A stretch of DNA of 34,568 nt, from contig DHON01000090.1 in assembly GCA_002409965.1 (NCBI GenBank), forward strand, positions 35,507 to 70,074. Direction: 5' to 3'. The notes under the pieces were generated by a model. That model was not told the DNA's origin. It made no database searches and saw only the letters and a program-made list of their open reading frames with translations. The position numbers and the translations under genes were made by a program. Shown here piece by piece: positions 16,737 to 24,140 of this stretch. Within the stretch, counting starts at the first letter, position 1; each line of letters starts with the position of its first letter. The stretch is from Firmicutes bacterium UBA5389. Lineage in GTDB: Bacteria; Bacillota; DTU025.

Positions 16737-16755
16737 GGGCGATTTCAGATCGCCC
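16737..16755 (-). terminator. Short hairpin at the tatD stop codon
   Basis: GGGCGAT (16737-16743) pairs with ATCGCCC (16749-16755) around a 5-base loop that contains part of the tatD stop. No T-run follows on the minus strand, so at best a weak terminator or pause before the secreted-protein pair. Confidence 0.4.
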
Positions 16756-17527
16756 GTCCTGGCGATATTCCGAACACCTCCACGGCGTTGGCGGAGGTTG
16801 CCGCAGCTATCTCCTGAAATGAGGTGCTCCTGATCTCTGCGATCTTCCGCGCCGTCTCCACAACATAAGCGGGTTCGTTCCGCTGCCCTCGGTACGGACT
16901 TGGAGGAAGGTACGGAGAGTCCGTCTCCACCAGCAGACGCTCCAGAGGAATCTGGCGGGCGACTTCCACCAGTTTGCGCGCATTTCGGTAAGTGACGGGC
17001 CCGGCCAGCGAGATGTAGCACCCGAGCCGTACCAGCTCGCGCGCCATTTCAGCGCTGCCTGAGTAGCAGTGCATCACGATAGCCGGGATATGGCGGGAAT
17101 ACTCTTGGACCACCTCGAACGTGTCGCGGTGAGCATCGCGATTGTGGATCTCGACAGGCAGACCCATCTCCCGCGCCAGGTCCATCTGAGCGCGAAACAC
17201 TCGCAGTTGATCATCGCGAGGGGACAGATCACGGTAATAGTCCAGGCCTATCTCACCTATGCCTACCACCTTGGGCGCCGACAGAATCGCCGCGATCTCC
17301 CCTATTGCCTCGTCTCCTACCCCAACTGCATCGTGCGGATGAATCCCCGCCAGCGCGTACACCTCAGGATAGGCCGCCGCGAGCGCAACCGCCGCCCGCG
17401 ACGACGCGACACTGCAGCCGGGATTGATCAAGGCTTCGACTCCCGCTGCTCGCGCTCTGCTCATAACCGAGTCAGTGTCATCCAAGAACGCATCATCATC
17501 CAGGTGCGCGTGGGAGTCGATAACCAA
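16745..17527 (-). CDS. tatD: TatD-family metal-dependent DNase
   Basis: 260 residues. Metal ligands are visible in order: DSHAHLDD, GIHPHDA, GEIGLDYY, VEIHNRDAH, MHCYSGS and ETDSPYL. This is the TatD/YabD family of 3'-5' DNases with roles in DNA repair and fragmentation. The start is TTG at 17527, three bases after the metG stop, with GGGGAGCAAGGTG in the metG tail serving as ribosome site, so translation is coupled. The metG-tatD order is that of B. subtilis metS-yabD. Confidence 0.95.
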   Translation of the reverse strand: MVIDSHAHLDDDAFLDDTDSVMSRARAAGVEALINPGCSVASSRAAVALAAAYPEVYALAGIHPHDAVGVGDEAIGEIAAILSAPKVVGIGEIGLDYYRDLSPRDDQLRVFRAQMDLAREMGLPVEIHNRDAHRDTFEVVQEYSRHIPAIVMHCYSGSAEMARELVRLGCYISLAGPVTYRNARKLVEVARQIPLERLLVETDSPYLPPSPYRGQRNEPAYVVETARKIAEIRSTSFQEIAAATSANAVEVFGISPGRAI

Positions 17528-17530
17528 CTG

Positions 17531-19510
17531 CTATTTCACCTTGCTCCCCGGCGAAATGGATCTATCCAGCGTGAGCACGGAGAGCTCAGTCGGATCGCCC
17601 GTGGTGGACGCAGCCAGCAGCATGCCATCGGAGATTTCGCCCCGCAGCTTGGCAGGCTTCAGGTTGGCCACTACAACAACCTGCTTGCCCACGAGTTCCT
17701 CCGGCGAGTAGTGCCGGGCTATGCCCGCAACGATCTGCCGGCGCTCCTGCCCCAGGTCCACCTGGATCTTGACCAGCTTGTCGGATCCGGATACCCTCTG
17801 GGCCTCCAGGATAGTCGCCACTCGCAGATCCACCCGGGCGAAGTCCTCAATACCTATGAAGTCCGGCTCAGACGGTAGAGGCCCGTCCGCAGGTTTCGCC
17901 GCATGCTCATCTGCCGGCTTGTCAGCCTGCCTGTCGGCTGGTTTGTCTGCCGATGCCTCCGCCGACTTGCCCTCAGCCTTTGTGTCGAAGCGAGGGAATA
18001 CAGGCTCGCCGCGCCGAACCTGGGTGCCCGGCACCGTGCCGCCCCACCGTGTCGCGTCCCATCCAGCATCCGACGGCTTGCCCTCCAGGCCGAGCTGCAT
18101 GCATATCTCTTCCGCCTTTCGGGTCAGTACAGGCGAAAGCGCGACAGAGGCAATGCGAAGGCTCTCGGCTAGGTTGTACAGAACAGTGCCCAGTCTACGC
18201 CTGCCCTCATCCGTCCTAGCCAGCGCCCACGGAGCGGCCTCGTCCACGTACTTGTTAGCCGCGCCCACCAAGCGGAAAACCTGAGCCAGGCCTTCCTGGA
18301 AGTCCAATCTATCGAAGGCGGCCGCGGCCTTCTCGATAGCTTCGCCCGCAAGCTCCGGAATAGCCCGGTCCATCTGCGCCCACTCGCCGGGCGCCGGTAT
18401 CACGCCGTCGGCAAACTTGTTTATCATCGCGGTGGTCCGGCTCAGCAGGTTGCCCAGATCATTGGCGAGGTCGGCGTTTACCCTGTAAATAAAGGACATG
18501 CGGGAGAAATCGCCGTCCTGGCCGAACGGAACCTCGCGCAGGACGAAGTAGCGAAGCGCGTCTACCCCGAACTCATCTGCGTATTCCTTCGGCTTGATCA
18601 CGTTCCCCTTGGACTTGGACATCTTCTCGCCCTCAACAGTCCACCAGCCGTGCCCGAACACGCACTTGGGCAAAGGCAGCCCCAAAGACATGAGGACAGC
18701 CGGCCATATCACCGAGTGAAACCTGACGATCTCCTTGCCCATGACATGCACATCAGCCGGCCAGAATCGCGCAAACTGCTCAGGATCATCGGCGTATCCG
18801 GTGGCCGTCAGGTAGTTCACAAGCGCGTCTAGCCACACATACACCACGTGGCCCGCGGCGAACGGCACCGGGATGCCCCACGTGAACGTGGTGCGCGACA
18901 CACACAGGTCTTCCAGCCCGCTCTTGATGAAGTTGACCATCTCGTGGCGCCTGCTAGCTGGCTGGATGAAGCCTGGGTTCGCTTCTATGTGGCGCAGCAA
19001 CGGTTCGCCGTACTTGGACAGTTTGAAGAAGTAGCTCTCCTCTTTCAGCCACTCCACGGGGCGCCCGCAGTCAGGACACTTTCCCTCCTTGAGCTGCCCT
19101 TCGGGGAAGAAGGCTTCACACGGAGTGCAATACCAGCCTTCGTAGGAACCCAGATACACATCGCCGGCATCATACATTTTCTGGAACACCTGCTGCACTA
19201 CGCGCACGTGTTCGGCATCGGTAGTACGAATGAAGCCATCATTGGAGATATCCAGCTCTCTCCAGAGATCCTGGAAAGCTGCCGTTATCCGGTCGACGTA
19301 CTCCTTCGGGCTATGTCCCTCCGCCACGGCCTTGCGCTCAATCTTCTGCCCGTGCTCATCGACGCCGGTCAGGAAGAAGACGTCATGCCCCCGCATCCTC
19401 TTATATCTCGCCAGCACATCGCAGGCGATGGTGGTGTATGCGTGACCCAGATGAGGTAGGTCGTTCACGTAGTATATCGGCGTAGTCACGTAGAAAGGTC
19501 GTTCACTCAT
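17531..19510 (-). CDS. metG: Methionyl-tRNA synthetase with C-terminal tRNA-binding domain
   Basis: 659 residues. Class I motifs are PHLGHAYT (HIGH) and KMSKSKGNV. A single zinc knuckle is formed by CTPCEAF and CPDCGRP. After the anticodon-binding helices comes a low-complexity linker (residues 521-544, KPAD-type repeats) and an EMAP/Trbp111-like tRNA-binding domain from about residue 555 (RVDLRVATI, KIQVDLG, VVVVANLKPAKLRG). It charges initiator and elongator tRNA with Met. The ATG has AGGGGGG upstream. The promoter is close, leaving a leader of about 35 bases, too short for a T-box or SAM riboswitch. Transcribed divergently from the 212-residue secreted protein gene, and with tatD. Confidence 0.97.
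   Translation of the reverse strand: MSERPFYVTTPIYYVNDLPHLGHAYTTIACDVLARYKRMRGHDVFFLTGVDEHGQKIERKAVAEGHSPKEYVDRITAAFQDLWRELDISNDGFIRTTDAEHVRVVQQVFQKMYDAGDVYLGSYEGWYCTPCEAFFPEGQLKEGKCPDCGRPVEWLKEESYFFKLSKYGEPLLRHIEANPGFIQPASRRHEMVNFIKSGLEDLCVSRTTFTWGIPVPFAAGHVVYVWLDALVNYLTATGYADDPEQFARFWPADVHVMGKEIVRFHSVIWPAVLMSLGLPLPKCVFGHGWWTVEGEKMSKSKGNVIKPKEYADEFGVDALRYFVLREVPFGQDGDFSRMSFIYRVNADLANDLGNLLSRTTAMINKFADGVIPAPGEWAQMDRAIPELAGEAIEKAAAAFDRLDFQEGLAQVFRLVGAANKYVDEAAPWALARTDEGRRRLGTVLYNLAESLRIASVALSPVLTRKAEEICMQLGLEGKPSDAGWDATRWGGTVPGTQVRRGEPVFPRFDTKAEGKSAEASADKPADRQADKPADEHAAKPADGPLPSEPDFIGIEDFARVDLRVATILEAQRVSGSDKLVKIQVDLGQERRQIVAGIARHYSPEELVGKQVVVVANLKPAKLRGEISDGMLLAASTTGDPTELSVLTLDRSISPGSKVK
17879..17950 (-). 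repeat. KPAD-repeat linker inside metG
   Basis: Three imperfect copies of an 8-residue unit (ADKPADRQ, ADKPADEH, AAKPADGP) form a charged, flexible spacer between the anticodon-binding and tRNA-binding domains. The DNA copies are similar but not identical, so the repeat is old or under protein-level selection. Confidence 0.75.
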
Positions 19511-19552
19511 GAGAAGCCCCCCTGTTTAGCTGCCGGATTTCAGGCTAACTCG

Positions 19553-19582
19553 AATATATCCTTTGGTGTCCGGCACTGTCAA
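19553..19582 (-). promoter_or_regulatory. Sigma-A promoter of metG
   Basis: TTGACA (19577-19582), 18 bases, TATATT (19553-19558) on the minus strand. Its -35 box is 14 bases from the -35 box of the divergent gene, so the two promoters are back to back and may compete for polymerase. Confidence 0.8.
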
Positions 19583-19596
19583 GGAATCCCTTGCAG

Positions 19597-19625
19597 TTGA
19601 AAATTCCGCCTGAACGTGGTATTTT
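19597..19625 (+). promoter_or_regulatory. Sigma-A-type promoter of the 212-residue secreted protein gene
   Basis: TTGAAA (19597-19602), 17 bases, TATTTT (19620-19625) on the plus strand. The expected start near 19632 leaves a leader of only about 12 bases, with GAGG at its very 5' end before the ATG at 19644. Confidence 0.6.
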
Positions 19626-19643
19626 AGTTCCGAGGTGAAGGGA

Positions 19644-20282
19644 ATGGCCATCGGCGCGCTGCGCCCGCAGCAGAAACCGGTATCGAACACCGTAGCTATC
19701 ACCGTTGCCGCGCTGCTAGTGCTGACCGTGATCTCGCCGGGCACGATCTCGGCCGGTGAACTCACGAGTCCGCTCACTCTTGCCTCAGCGCAATGGGCGG
19801 GTTTCGATCTAATCATAACATTCCGCGAAGGCGTCTGCTTCACGCTTCCAGGCGATGCCGGCTATATGGTGTATGAGAGGAACGACAGCAGCGGCGCGCG
19901 CCACCTTTGCGTCTCCTCCCATAACAACCCGGAATTGGCATTCGAGCTGCTAGTAGATGTCTTTCGGCTAGATCAGGATGCCATGACTCCCATTGATGTT
20001 CTGGGAAGGAGCATCCTGTCAGCGGGCTACAGGGCCAAAGTGGTCAGTTCCGCAGGCATTGATGTGGCCGGATTCTCCGGGTTCGATCTCACGGTGCGGG
20101 GCCTATCATTCGATCGCCAGATTCCCCTGACCGATCTACGCGCTGTATTCCTGACCGATCTTCGAGTAGGAATACTGTTCACGCTGGTCGAACGGCAACA
20201 CCGACCGGACGAACACGCAAAGGCGCTCAACAGCATACTGGCAACACTGCGCCTCGCGCCCGACGATGGTGGAAACGCGTAA
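19644..20282 (+). CDS. Hypothetical secreted protein
   Basis: 212 residues, not recognised. A signal peptide or anchor (NTVAITVAALLVLTVISPG) ends near TISAGELTSP, without a lipobox. The mature part alternates strands and helices: GFDLIITFREGVCFTLPG, YMVYERNDSSGARHLCVSS, then a helical ELAFELLVDVFRLDQDAM, and FLTDLRVGILFTLVERQ before a final helix ALNSILATLRLAP. The last part, a conserved-looking strand followed by helix, recalls PsbP/DUF1795-like stress proteins that measure an allele of the form 'VFLTDLRVGILFTL ... ILATL', but this is only a shape resemblance. The ATG has GAGG eight bases upstream. It sits between abrB and the divergent metG. Confidence 0.75.
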   Translation: MAIGALRPQQKPVSNTVAITVAALLVLTVISPGTISAGELTSPLTLASAQWAGFDLIITFREGVCFTLPGDAGYMVYERNDSSGARHLCVSSHNNPELAFELLVDVFRLDQDAMTPIDVLGRSILSAGYRAKVVSSAGIDVAGFSGFDLTVRGLSFDRQIPLTDLRAVFLTDLRVGILFTLVERQHRPDEHAKALNSILATLRLAPDDGGNA

Positions 20283-20343
20283 CATCTTCGGTCGCTATGT
20301 CCAAATGGACAAAAACCCGGCCAGAAAAATGTATCTTGGCCAC

Positions 20344-20372
20344 TTGACTCCTCTTGGAAACTCTACTAGTAT
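20344..20372 (+). promoter_or_regulatory. Sigma-A-type promoter of abrB
   Basis: TTGACT (20344-20349), 17 bases, TAGTAT (20367-20372) on the plus strand, about 46 bases before the abrB start. The -10 sequence is the same TAGTAT used by the yabE-like promoter. Confidence 0.75.
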
Positions 20373-20418
20373 TTTGCTTAGGGGCGCTACAGAGCCATAT
20401 TGAAGGGGGGCTGCAGAA

Positions 20419-20664
20419 ATGAAGTCTACAGGCATTGTCCGCAAGGTGGACGAACTGGGTCGCGTTGTCATACCCATCGAACTTCGCAGAACATTGCAGA
20501 TCGCGGAAAAGGATTCTTTGGAGATCTATGTTGACGGAGAGAAGATCATCCTCAAGAAATACGAGCCCGCCTGCATCTTCTGCGGCAACGCGGACGGAAT
20601 CCGGATTTTCAAGGACAAGAACATATGCAAGGAGTGCTTCGATCTCATGAAGAGCGTGGGTTAG
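20419..20664 (+). CDS. abrB: AbrB-family transition-state regulator
   Basis: 81 residues. The swapped-hairpin DNA-binding domain is MKSTGIVRKVDELGRVVIPI, then ELRRTLQIAEKDSLEIYVDG, EKIILKKYEP. The C-terminal part has CIFCGN and CKECFD, a four-Cys, zinc-ribbon-like tail typical of clostridial AbrB and absent from B. subtilis AbrB. AbrB-type proteins repress stationary-phase and sporulation genes during growth. GAAGGGGGG lies eight bases before the ATG. It stands divergent from metG as in B. subtilis, but with a secreted-protein gene between them. A strong terminator follows. Confidence 0.93.
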   Translation: MKSTGIVRKVDELGRVVIPIELRRTLQIAEKDSLEIYVDGEKIILKKYEPACIFCGNADGIRIFKDKNICKECFDLMKSVG

Positions 20665-20708
20665 CCGGCAGGCGACCTATCCATGATCTTCGCTTATTGT
20701 CCCACTTG

Positions 20709-20741
20709 AAAACAGAGGGCGCCTTTGGTGCCTTCTGTTTT
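20709..20741. terminator. Bidirectional terminator between abrB and the trmN6-like gene
   Basis: AAAACAGAGGGCGCC (20709-20723) pairs with GGTGCCTTCTGTTTT (20727-20741), 15 pairs including two G-T, around a TTT loop. The A/T-rich foot gives a T-run on either strand, so it can end both convergent transcripts. Confidence 0.9.
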
Positions 20742-20777
20742 CTCTTTGCGCTTCTCTGCGCCTTCCCGGAGTAGATG

Positions 20778-21533
20778 TCAGCCGAAGTAGATGTGGTTGA
20801 TCTCGTCGCTGTGGCGACCGTCCTCTCCGTACAGAACGAGAGTGGGCATGATCTTGAGAGCGGCCTTGGACTCCTTGACCGCCTCGGCCAGTACCATCAT
20901 CGGAGGCGAAGCGCTTCTAGCCTGAACAAACCGCAGACGCACAGGTTCGAGATGGGACGCGCGCATCTGGCCAAGCAGGTCGGCCAGTCTAGCAGGGCGA
21001 TGCACCATTGCCAGCCTGCCGCGGCTCTTGAGCAACTTCCCGGCAGCGACAGTTACATCCGCCAGCGTGCACGCCACCTCGTGCCTGGCTAGCGCCAGAT
21101 CATTCTCGGCGCTCGGGGCGCCCCGATCCAGCGCCAGATACGGCGGGTTCGACAGCACCACATCGAACCGCCCAGCGCCGAACACCTCTGCAGCATTCTT
21201 CAGATCATCGTGGACGATCTCGATCTTGTCGGACAGACCATTCAGCTCCACGCTCCGGCGAGCCATGTCCGCCATGTCGGCCTGGATCTCCACGCCCACC
21301 ATCCGGGCAGGCGCCCTCCGCGCCCACACCAGCAAGGGGATCACGCCGGTGCCGGTGCCCAGGTCGATGCAGCGGTCTCCGGGCTTCACGCCGGCGAACT
21401 CCGAGAGCAAAACCGCGTCCATGGAAAACCGCGGTCTGGCCGGGTTCTGGATGATGACCAGGCCGGATCGCTGTAAGTCGTCCACACGCTCATGATCGTG
21501 CACAATCACATTGCGTCCGGCCTTGTCTGTCAT
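20778..21533 (-). CDS. yabB: TrmN6/YabB-like N6-adenine methyltransferase
   Basis: 251 residues. SAM-binding motif I is CIDLGTGTGVIPLL, the acidic loop is VGVEIQADM, and the catalytic motif is NPPY (LSNPPYLALDRG). This fits the YabB/TrmN6 family, which in E. coli methylates A37 of tRNA-Val1; the target here is inferred. The ATG at 21533 follows the ricT stop by one base, with GAGGCGAAGAAG in the ricT tail as ribosome site. A longer reading to 21599 would overlap ricT. In B. subtilis yabA and yazA/yabC flank it; both are missing here. Confidence 0.88.
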   Translation of the reverse strand: MTDKAGRNVIVHDHERVDDLQRSGLVIIQNPARPRFSMDAVLLSEFAGVKPGDRCIDLGTGTGVIPLLVWARRAPARMVGVEIQADMADMARRSVELNGLSDKIEIVHDDLKNAAEVFGAGRFDVVLSNPPYLALDRGAPSAENDLALARHEVACTLADVTVAAGKLLKSRGRLAMVHRPARLADLLGQMRASHLEPVRLRFVQARSASPPMMVLAEAVKESKAALKIMPTLVLYGEDGRHSDEINHIYFG

Positions 21534-21534
21534 C

Positions 21535-22350
21535 TCACTTCTTCGCCTCGCCCTCGGGGAGTTCAACCTCTGCTGCCGGCAACGATACACGCTGCCCATC
21601 GTCGAGCCTCACTGTCACGCTCCGCGTCTCAGGATCTATCGACAGCACTTTGCCATCGCCCTCGGGAGTAACCACCCTTGCGCCGGGAGCGGGTAGGTCC
21701 TCTCTGGACGCTCGCCGAGTACTCGATTCGTACTTTAGGCAACACATGAGTCTGCCGCATATCCCGGAGATCTTGGTGGGGTTGAGCGACAGATTCTGCT
21801 CTTTGGCCATGCGTATCGACACCGGCTCGAAATCGCCGAGAAATGAAGAGCAACACAGAGCGCGTCCGCATGGACCCATTCCGCCCAGCATCTTGGCCTC
21901 GTCTCTCACGCCGATCTGCCTCAGCTCGATTCGAGTGCGAAAGACCGAAGCCAGATCGCGAACGAGTTCTCTGAAGTCTACCCTTCCTTCGGCGGTAAAG
22001 TAGAAAATCACCTTGCTGTTATCGAAGGTGTACTCCACATCCACCAACTTCATGGGCAATTTATGGGCGGCGATCTTCGAAAGGCCGATGTCGAAAGCGC
22101 GCTTGGCTTTCTTCTCGTTCTCCTCCACCTGTCGCCTATCGTCGGCTGTGGCAACCCTCAACACCTGCTTGAGAGGCTGTACGATATCGTCTTCGGGGAC
22201 GAGTTTGGGCCCCACCACGGCCTCGCCGTACTCGGTGCCTCGAGCCGTCTCGACTATCACGCCGACTCCCGGCATGATCTCACACCCATCGGGGTCGAAA
22301 TAGTAAATCTTGCCCGCTTTTTTGAATCTTACACCAACAACACAGACCAT
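21535..22350 (-). CDS. ricT: RicT (YaaT), PSP1-domain protein
   Basis: 271 residues. The N-terminal part has GVRFKKAGKIYYFDPDG and the PSP1 domain carries GPCGRALCCSSF and ISGICGRLMCCLKYES. These Cys clusters hold Fe-S clusters in the RicA-RicF-RicT (Y-) complex of B. subtilis, which adapts RNase Y for mRNA maturation and affects sporulation and competence. The C-terminal ~50 residues form a KOW/SH3-like segment (PGARVVTPEGDGKVLSID). The ATG has AAGGTGG upstream; the previous gene ends 16 bases away. RicA (YmcA) and RicF (YlbF) are not in the window. Confidence 0.95.
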   Translation of the reverse strand: MVCVVGVRFKKAGKIYYFDPDGCEIMPGVGVIVETARGTEYGEAVVGPKLVPEDDIVQPLKQVLRVATADDRRQVEENEKKAKRAFDIGLSKIAAHKLPMKLVDVEYTFDNSKVIFYFTAEGRVDFRELVRDLASVFRTRIELRQIGVRDEAKMLGGMGPCGRALCCSSFLGDFEPVSIRMAKEQNLSLNPTKISGICGRLMCCLKYESSTRRASREDLPAPGARVVTPEGDGKVLSIDPETRSVTVRLDDGQRVSLPAAEVELPEGEAKK

Positions 22351-22366
22351 AATCCGGCCACCTTTT

Positions 22367-23452
22367 TCATCGCGTTAGGGCCAGGCCAAGCATGAAATCG
22401 TCCATGGCCAGCCTGACATTGGCGTTGGCCTGGAGGGCGCGGGCCGTCTGCATCACGCGAACGGTCCACCTGGCAAACAGTTCGGGCGAACCGCGTGCCA
22501 CGTCCTCTTCCAAAGCCTCCATGTAGTCACGATTGATGACGAGTTCGCCGTCTCCAGTAAGGCTCAGTACAAATAGATCCCGGAACCATCCGGCCGCGCA
22601 ATCGCACGCCCCGGCTGGGGTGGCGATCTCGAGCGCCTCGGAGGTCGTTGCTTCGCCTTCTGCCTCTTGCGACTGCGTCTGCGCCCGTGCGCGAGCCTTC
22701 TTCAGCTCATCCAGCAGATCCTCTGAGGCGTCGAGCGCCCGAGCCCCGTCGCCGCACCACATCACACTGCGCACTCTCGCTATTATGGAGTCTCTCACAG
22801 CGAAGTAATCGGAATCCGATGCCAGACTCGCCAGGCGCCCCGGCAGGCCGCCCGACAGCACTGCCAACACCTGCGCGCGCTGCTGCGGCAGGCGAAGTTC
22901 GCGGCTCGCCCACTCCGCCATCGTGCGCATGTCCACCGTTCCCAACCTGACGCTGTGACAGCGGGACGAGATCGTCGGCAGCAACATCTCTCGATCCTGC
23001 GCGACCAGTATTATGAGCGAACGGCCCGGAGGTTCCTCGAGCACCTTCAATAGGCAATTCTGCGCCTCCTCGGTCATTCTCTCGGCATCGTCTATGAGCC
23101 ACGTCTTCAGTTCGGATTCATTGGCCTTCAGCGATATTCGCAATTGCATCTCCCTGATCTGAGCGATCTTGATGCTGTTGCCCGATGGGACGATGATTGA
23201 GAAATCCGGGTGCACGCCGCTTATGATCTTGGCGCAATTGGGGCACTCGCCGCAGTACCAGAGAACGGACTCAGGCGGAGCCTCTCCCCGAAACGAGCAG
23301 TTGGCAGCCAATGCCAGCCTACGGGCGATGAGAGTGCGTCCGCTGCCGCGCGGGCCCCACAGCATGTATGCATGCGACATTGTGCCCGACCGAATCTCCG
23401 CGTCCAGGACACGCATGGCCTCATCCTGGCCGAGTATGTCGGGAAGACGCAT
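22367..23452 (-). CDS. holB: DNA polymerase III delta-prime subunit
   Basis: 361 residues. The AAA+ clamp-loader domain has a Walker A loop GPRGSGRTLIARR in which the usual Lys is Arg, a zinc module (NCSFRG, CGECPNC), WLIDDAERMTEEAQNCLLKVLEEPP (Walker B region) and SSRCHSVRL (the SRC arginine motif). The delta-prime subunit is a rigid partner in the clamp loader and often does not bind ATP, so the Lys-to-Arg change is tolerable. The ATG at 23452 has GGGAGGTG seven bases upstream. A TTG one codon earlier is possible. It follows tmk directly, as in B. subtilis, but yaaQ and yaaR are absent. Confidence 0.93.
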   Translation of the reverse strand: MRLPDILGQDEAMRVLDAEIRSGTMSHAYMLWGPRGSGRTLIARRLALAANCSFRGEAPPESVLWYCGECPNCAKIISGVHPDFSIIVPSGNSIKIAQIREMQLRISLKANESELKTWLIDDAERMTEEAQNCLLKVLEEPPGRSLIILVAQDREMLLPTISSRCHSVRLGTVDMRTMAEWASRELRLPQQRAQVLAVLSGGLPGRLASLASDSDYFAVRDSIIARVRSVMWCGDGARALDASEDLLDELKKARARAQTQSQEAEGEATTSEALEIATPAGACDCAAGWFRDLFVLSLTGDGELVINRDYMEALEEDVARGSPELFARWTVRVMQTARALQANANVRLAMDDFMLGLALTR

Positions 23453-23456
23453 CAAC

Positions 23457-24140
23457 CTACACCTCCCGCGCGCCCGGCTGAGAGCCGCCGCGCACGCAAC
23501 TCGGCCCTGGCCCCGGGCCCAGAAACTCGAATACCGCCCGGCGGACGGCTGCGTGAACCTGGTCTATGGAGCGGTCGCCCACCCCGACCACCCTGAATCT
23601 CTGCGGTTCGCCCTCAGCCATTTGCAGATAGGCGCGGCGCACCGCCGCGTGGAACTCCAGTTTCCTCCGCTCGATTCTGTCGGCATCGCGGTTGCCTGTA
23701 GCTCGGGCAACGCCCGTTGCCGGGTCGATATCGAGCAGCACAGTGAGGTCGGGGACGAGTCCACGCGTGGCTATGCAATTCACGGCGCGCACGGCCTCAA
23801 TATCCATGCCCAGCCCGTAGCCTTGATAGGCGATGCTGGAGTCGAAGAATCTGTCGCCTATGACTATCCGGCCTGCAGCCAGCGCCGGCATTATGACCTC
23901 GTGCACATCCTGTGCACGGTCCGCCGCGTACAGCAGGAACTCAGTGATTCCGCACATTCCGCTGGATTTCGTGTCCAGAATCATCTCGCGTACGCGGCGC
24001 CCGATACTGGTGCCGCCTGGCTCGAAAGTGCGCACCACATCATAACCCGCGGTCGCGAGAGCGTCCGCGAGCAGACGTGACTGAGTGCTCTTGCCGCAAC
24101 CGTCAGGGCCTTCAAGAGTGATGAACACGCCTTTTGACAT
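23457..24140 (-). CDS. tmk: Thymidylate kinase
   Basis: 227 residues. Motifs: P-loop EGPDGCGKSTQSRLL, FEPGGTSIGRRVREM (DR-E/P-G-G type dTMP-binding loop) and GDRFFDSSIAYQG. It phosphorylates dTMP to dTDP. The ATG at 24140 overlaps the stop of the decarboxylase gene by one base (TGATG) and has GGAAG upstream, so translation is coupled. A longer reading to 24323 is antisense-like and has no counterpart. The C-terminus is slightly extended with a Gly/Pro/Arg tail. yaaO-tmk order matches B. subtilis. Confidence 0.95.
   Translation of the reverse strand: MSKGVFITLEGPDGCGKSTQSRLLADALATAGYDVVRTFEPGGTSIGRRVREMILDTKSSGMCGITEFLLYAADRAQDVHEVIMPALAAGRIVIGDRFFDSSIAYQGYGLGMDIEAVRAVNCIATRGLVPDLTVLLDIDPATGVARATGNRDADRIERRKLEFHAAVRRAYLQMAEGEPQRFRVVGVGDRSIDQVHAAVRRAVFEFLGPGPGPSCVRGGSQPGAREV

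Noticed and set aside
19511..19552. T-box or SAM riboswitch before metG
   Set aside because: The promoter leaves only about 35 bases of leader and no T-box or SAM-riboswitch motifs are visible.
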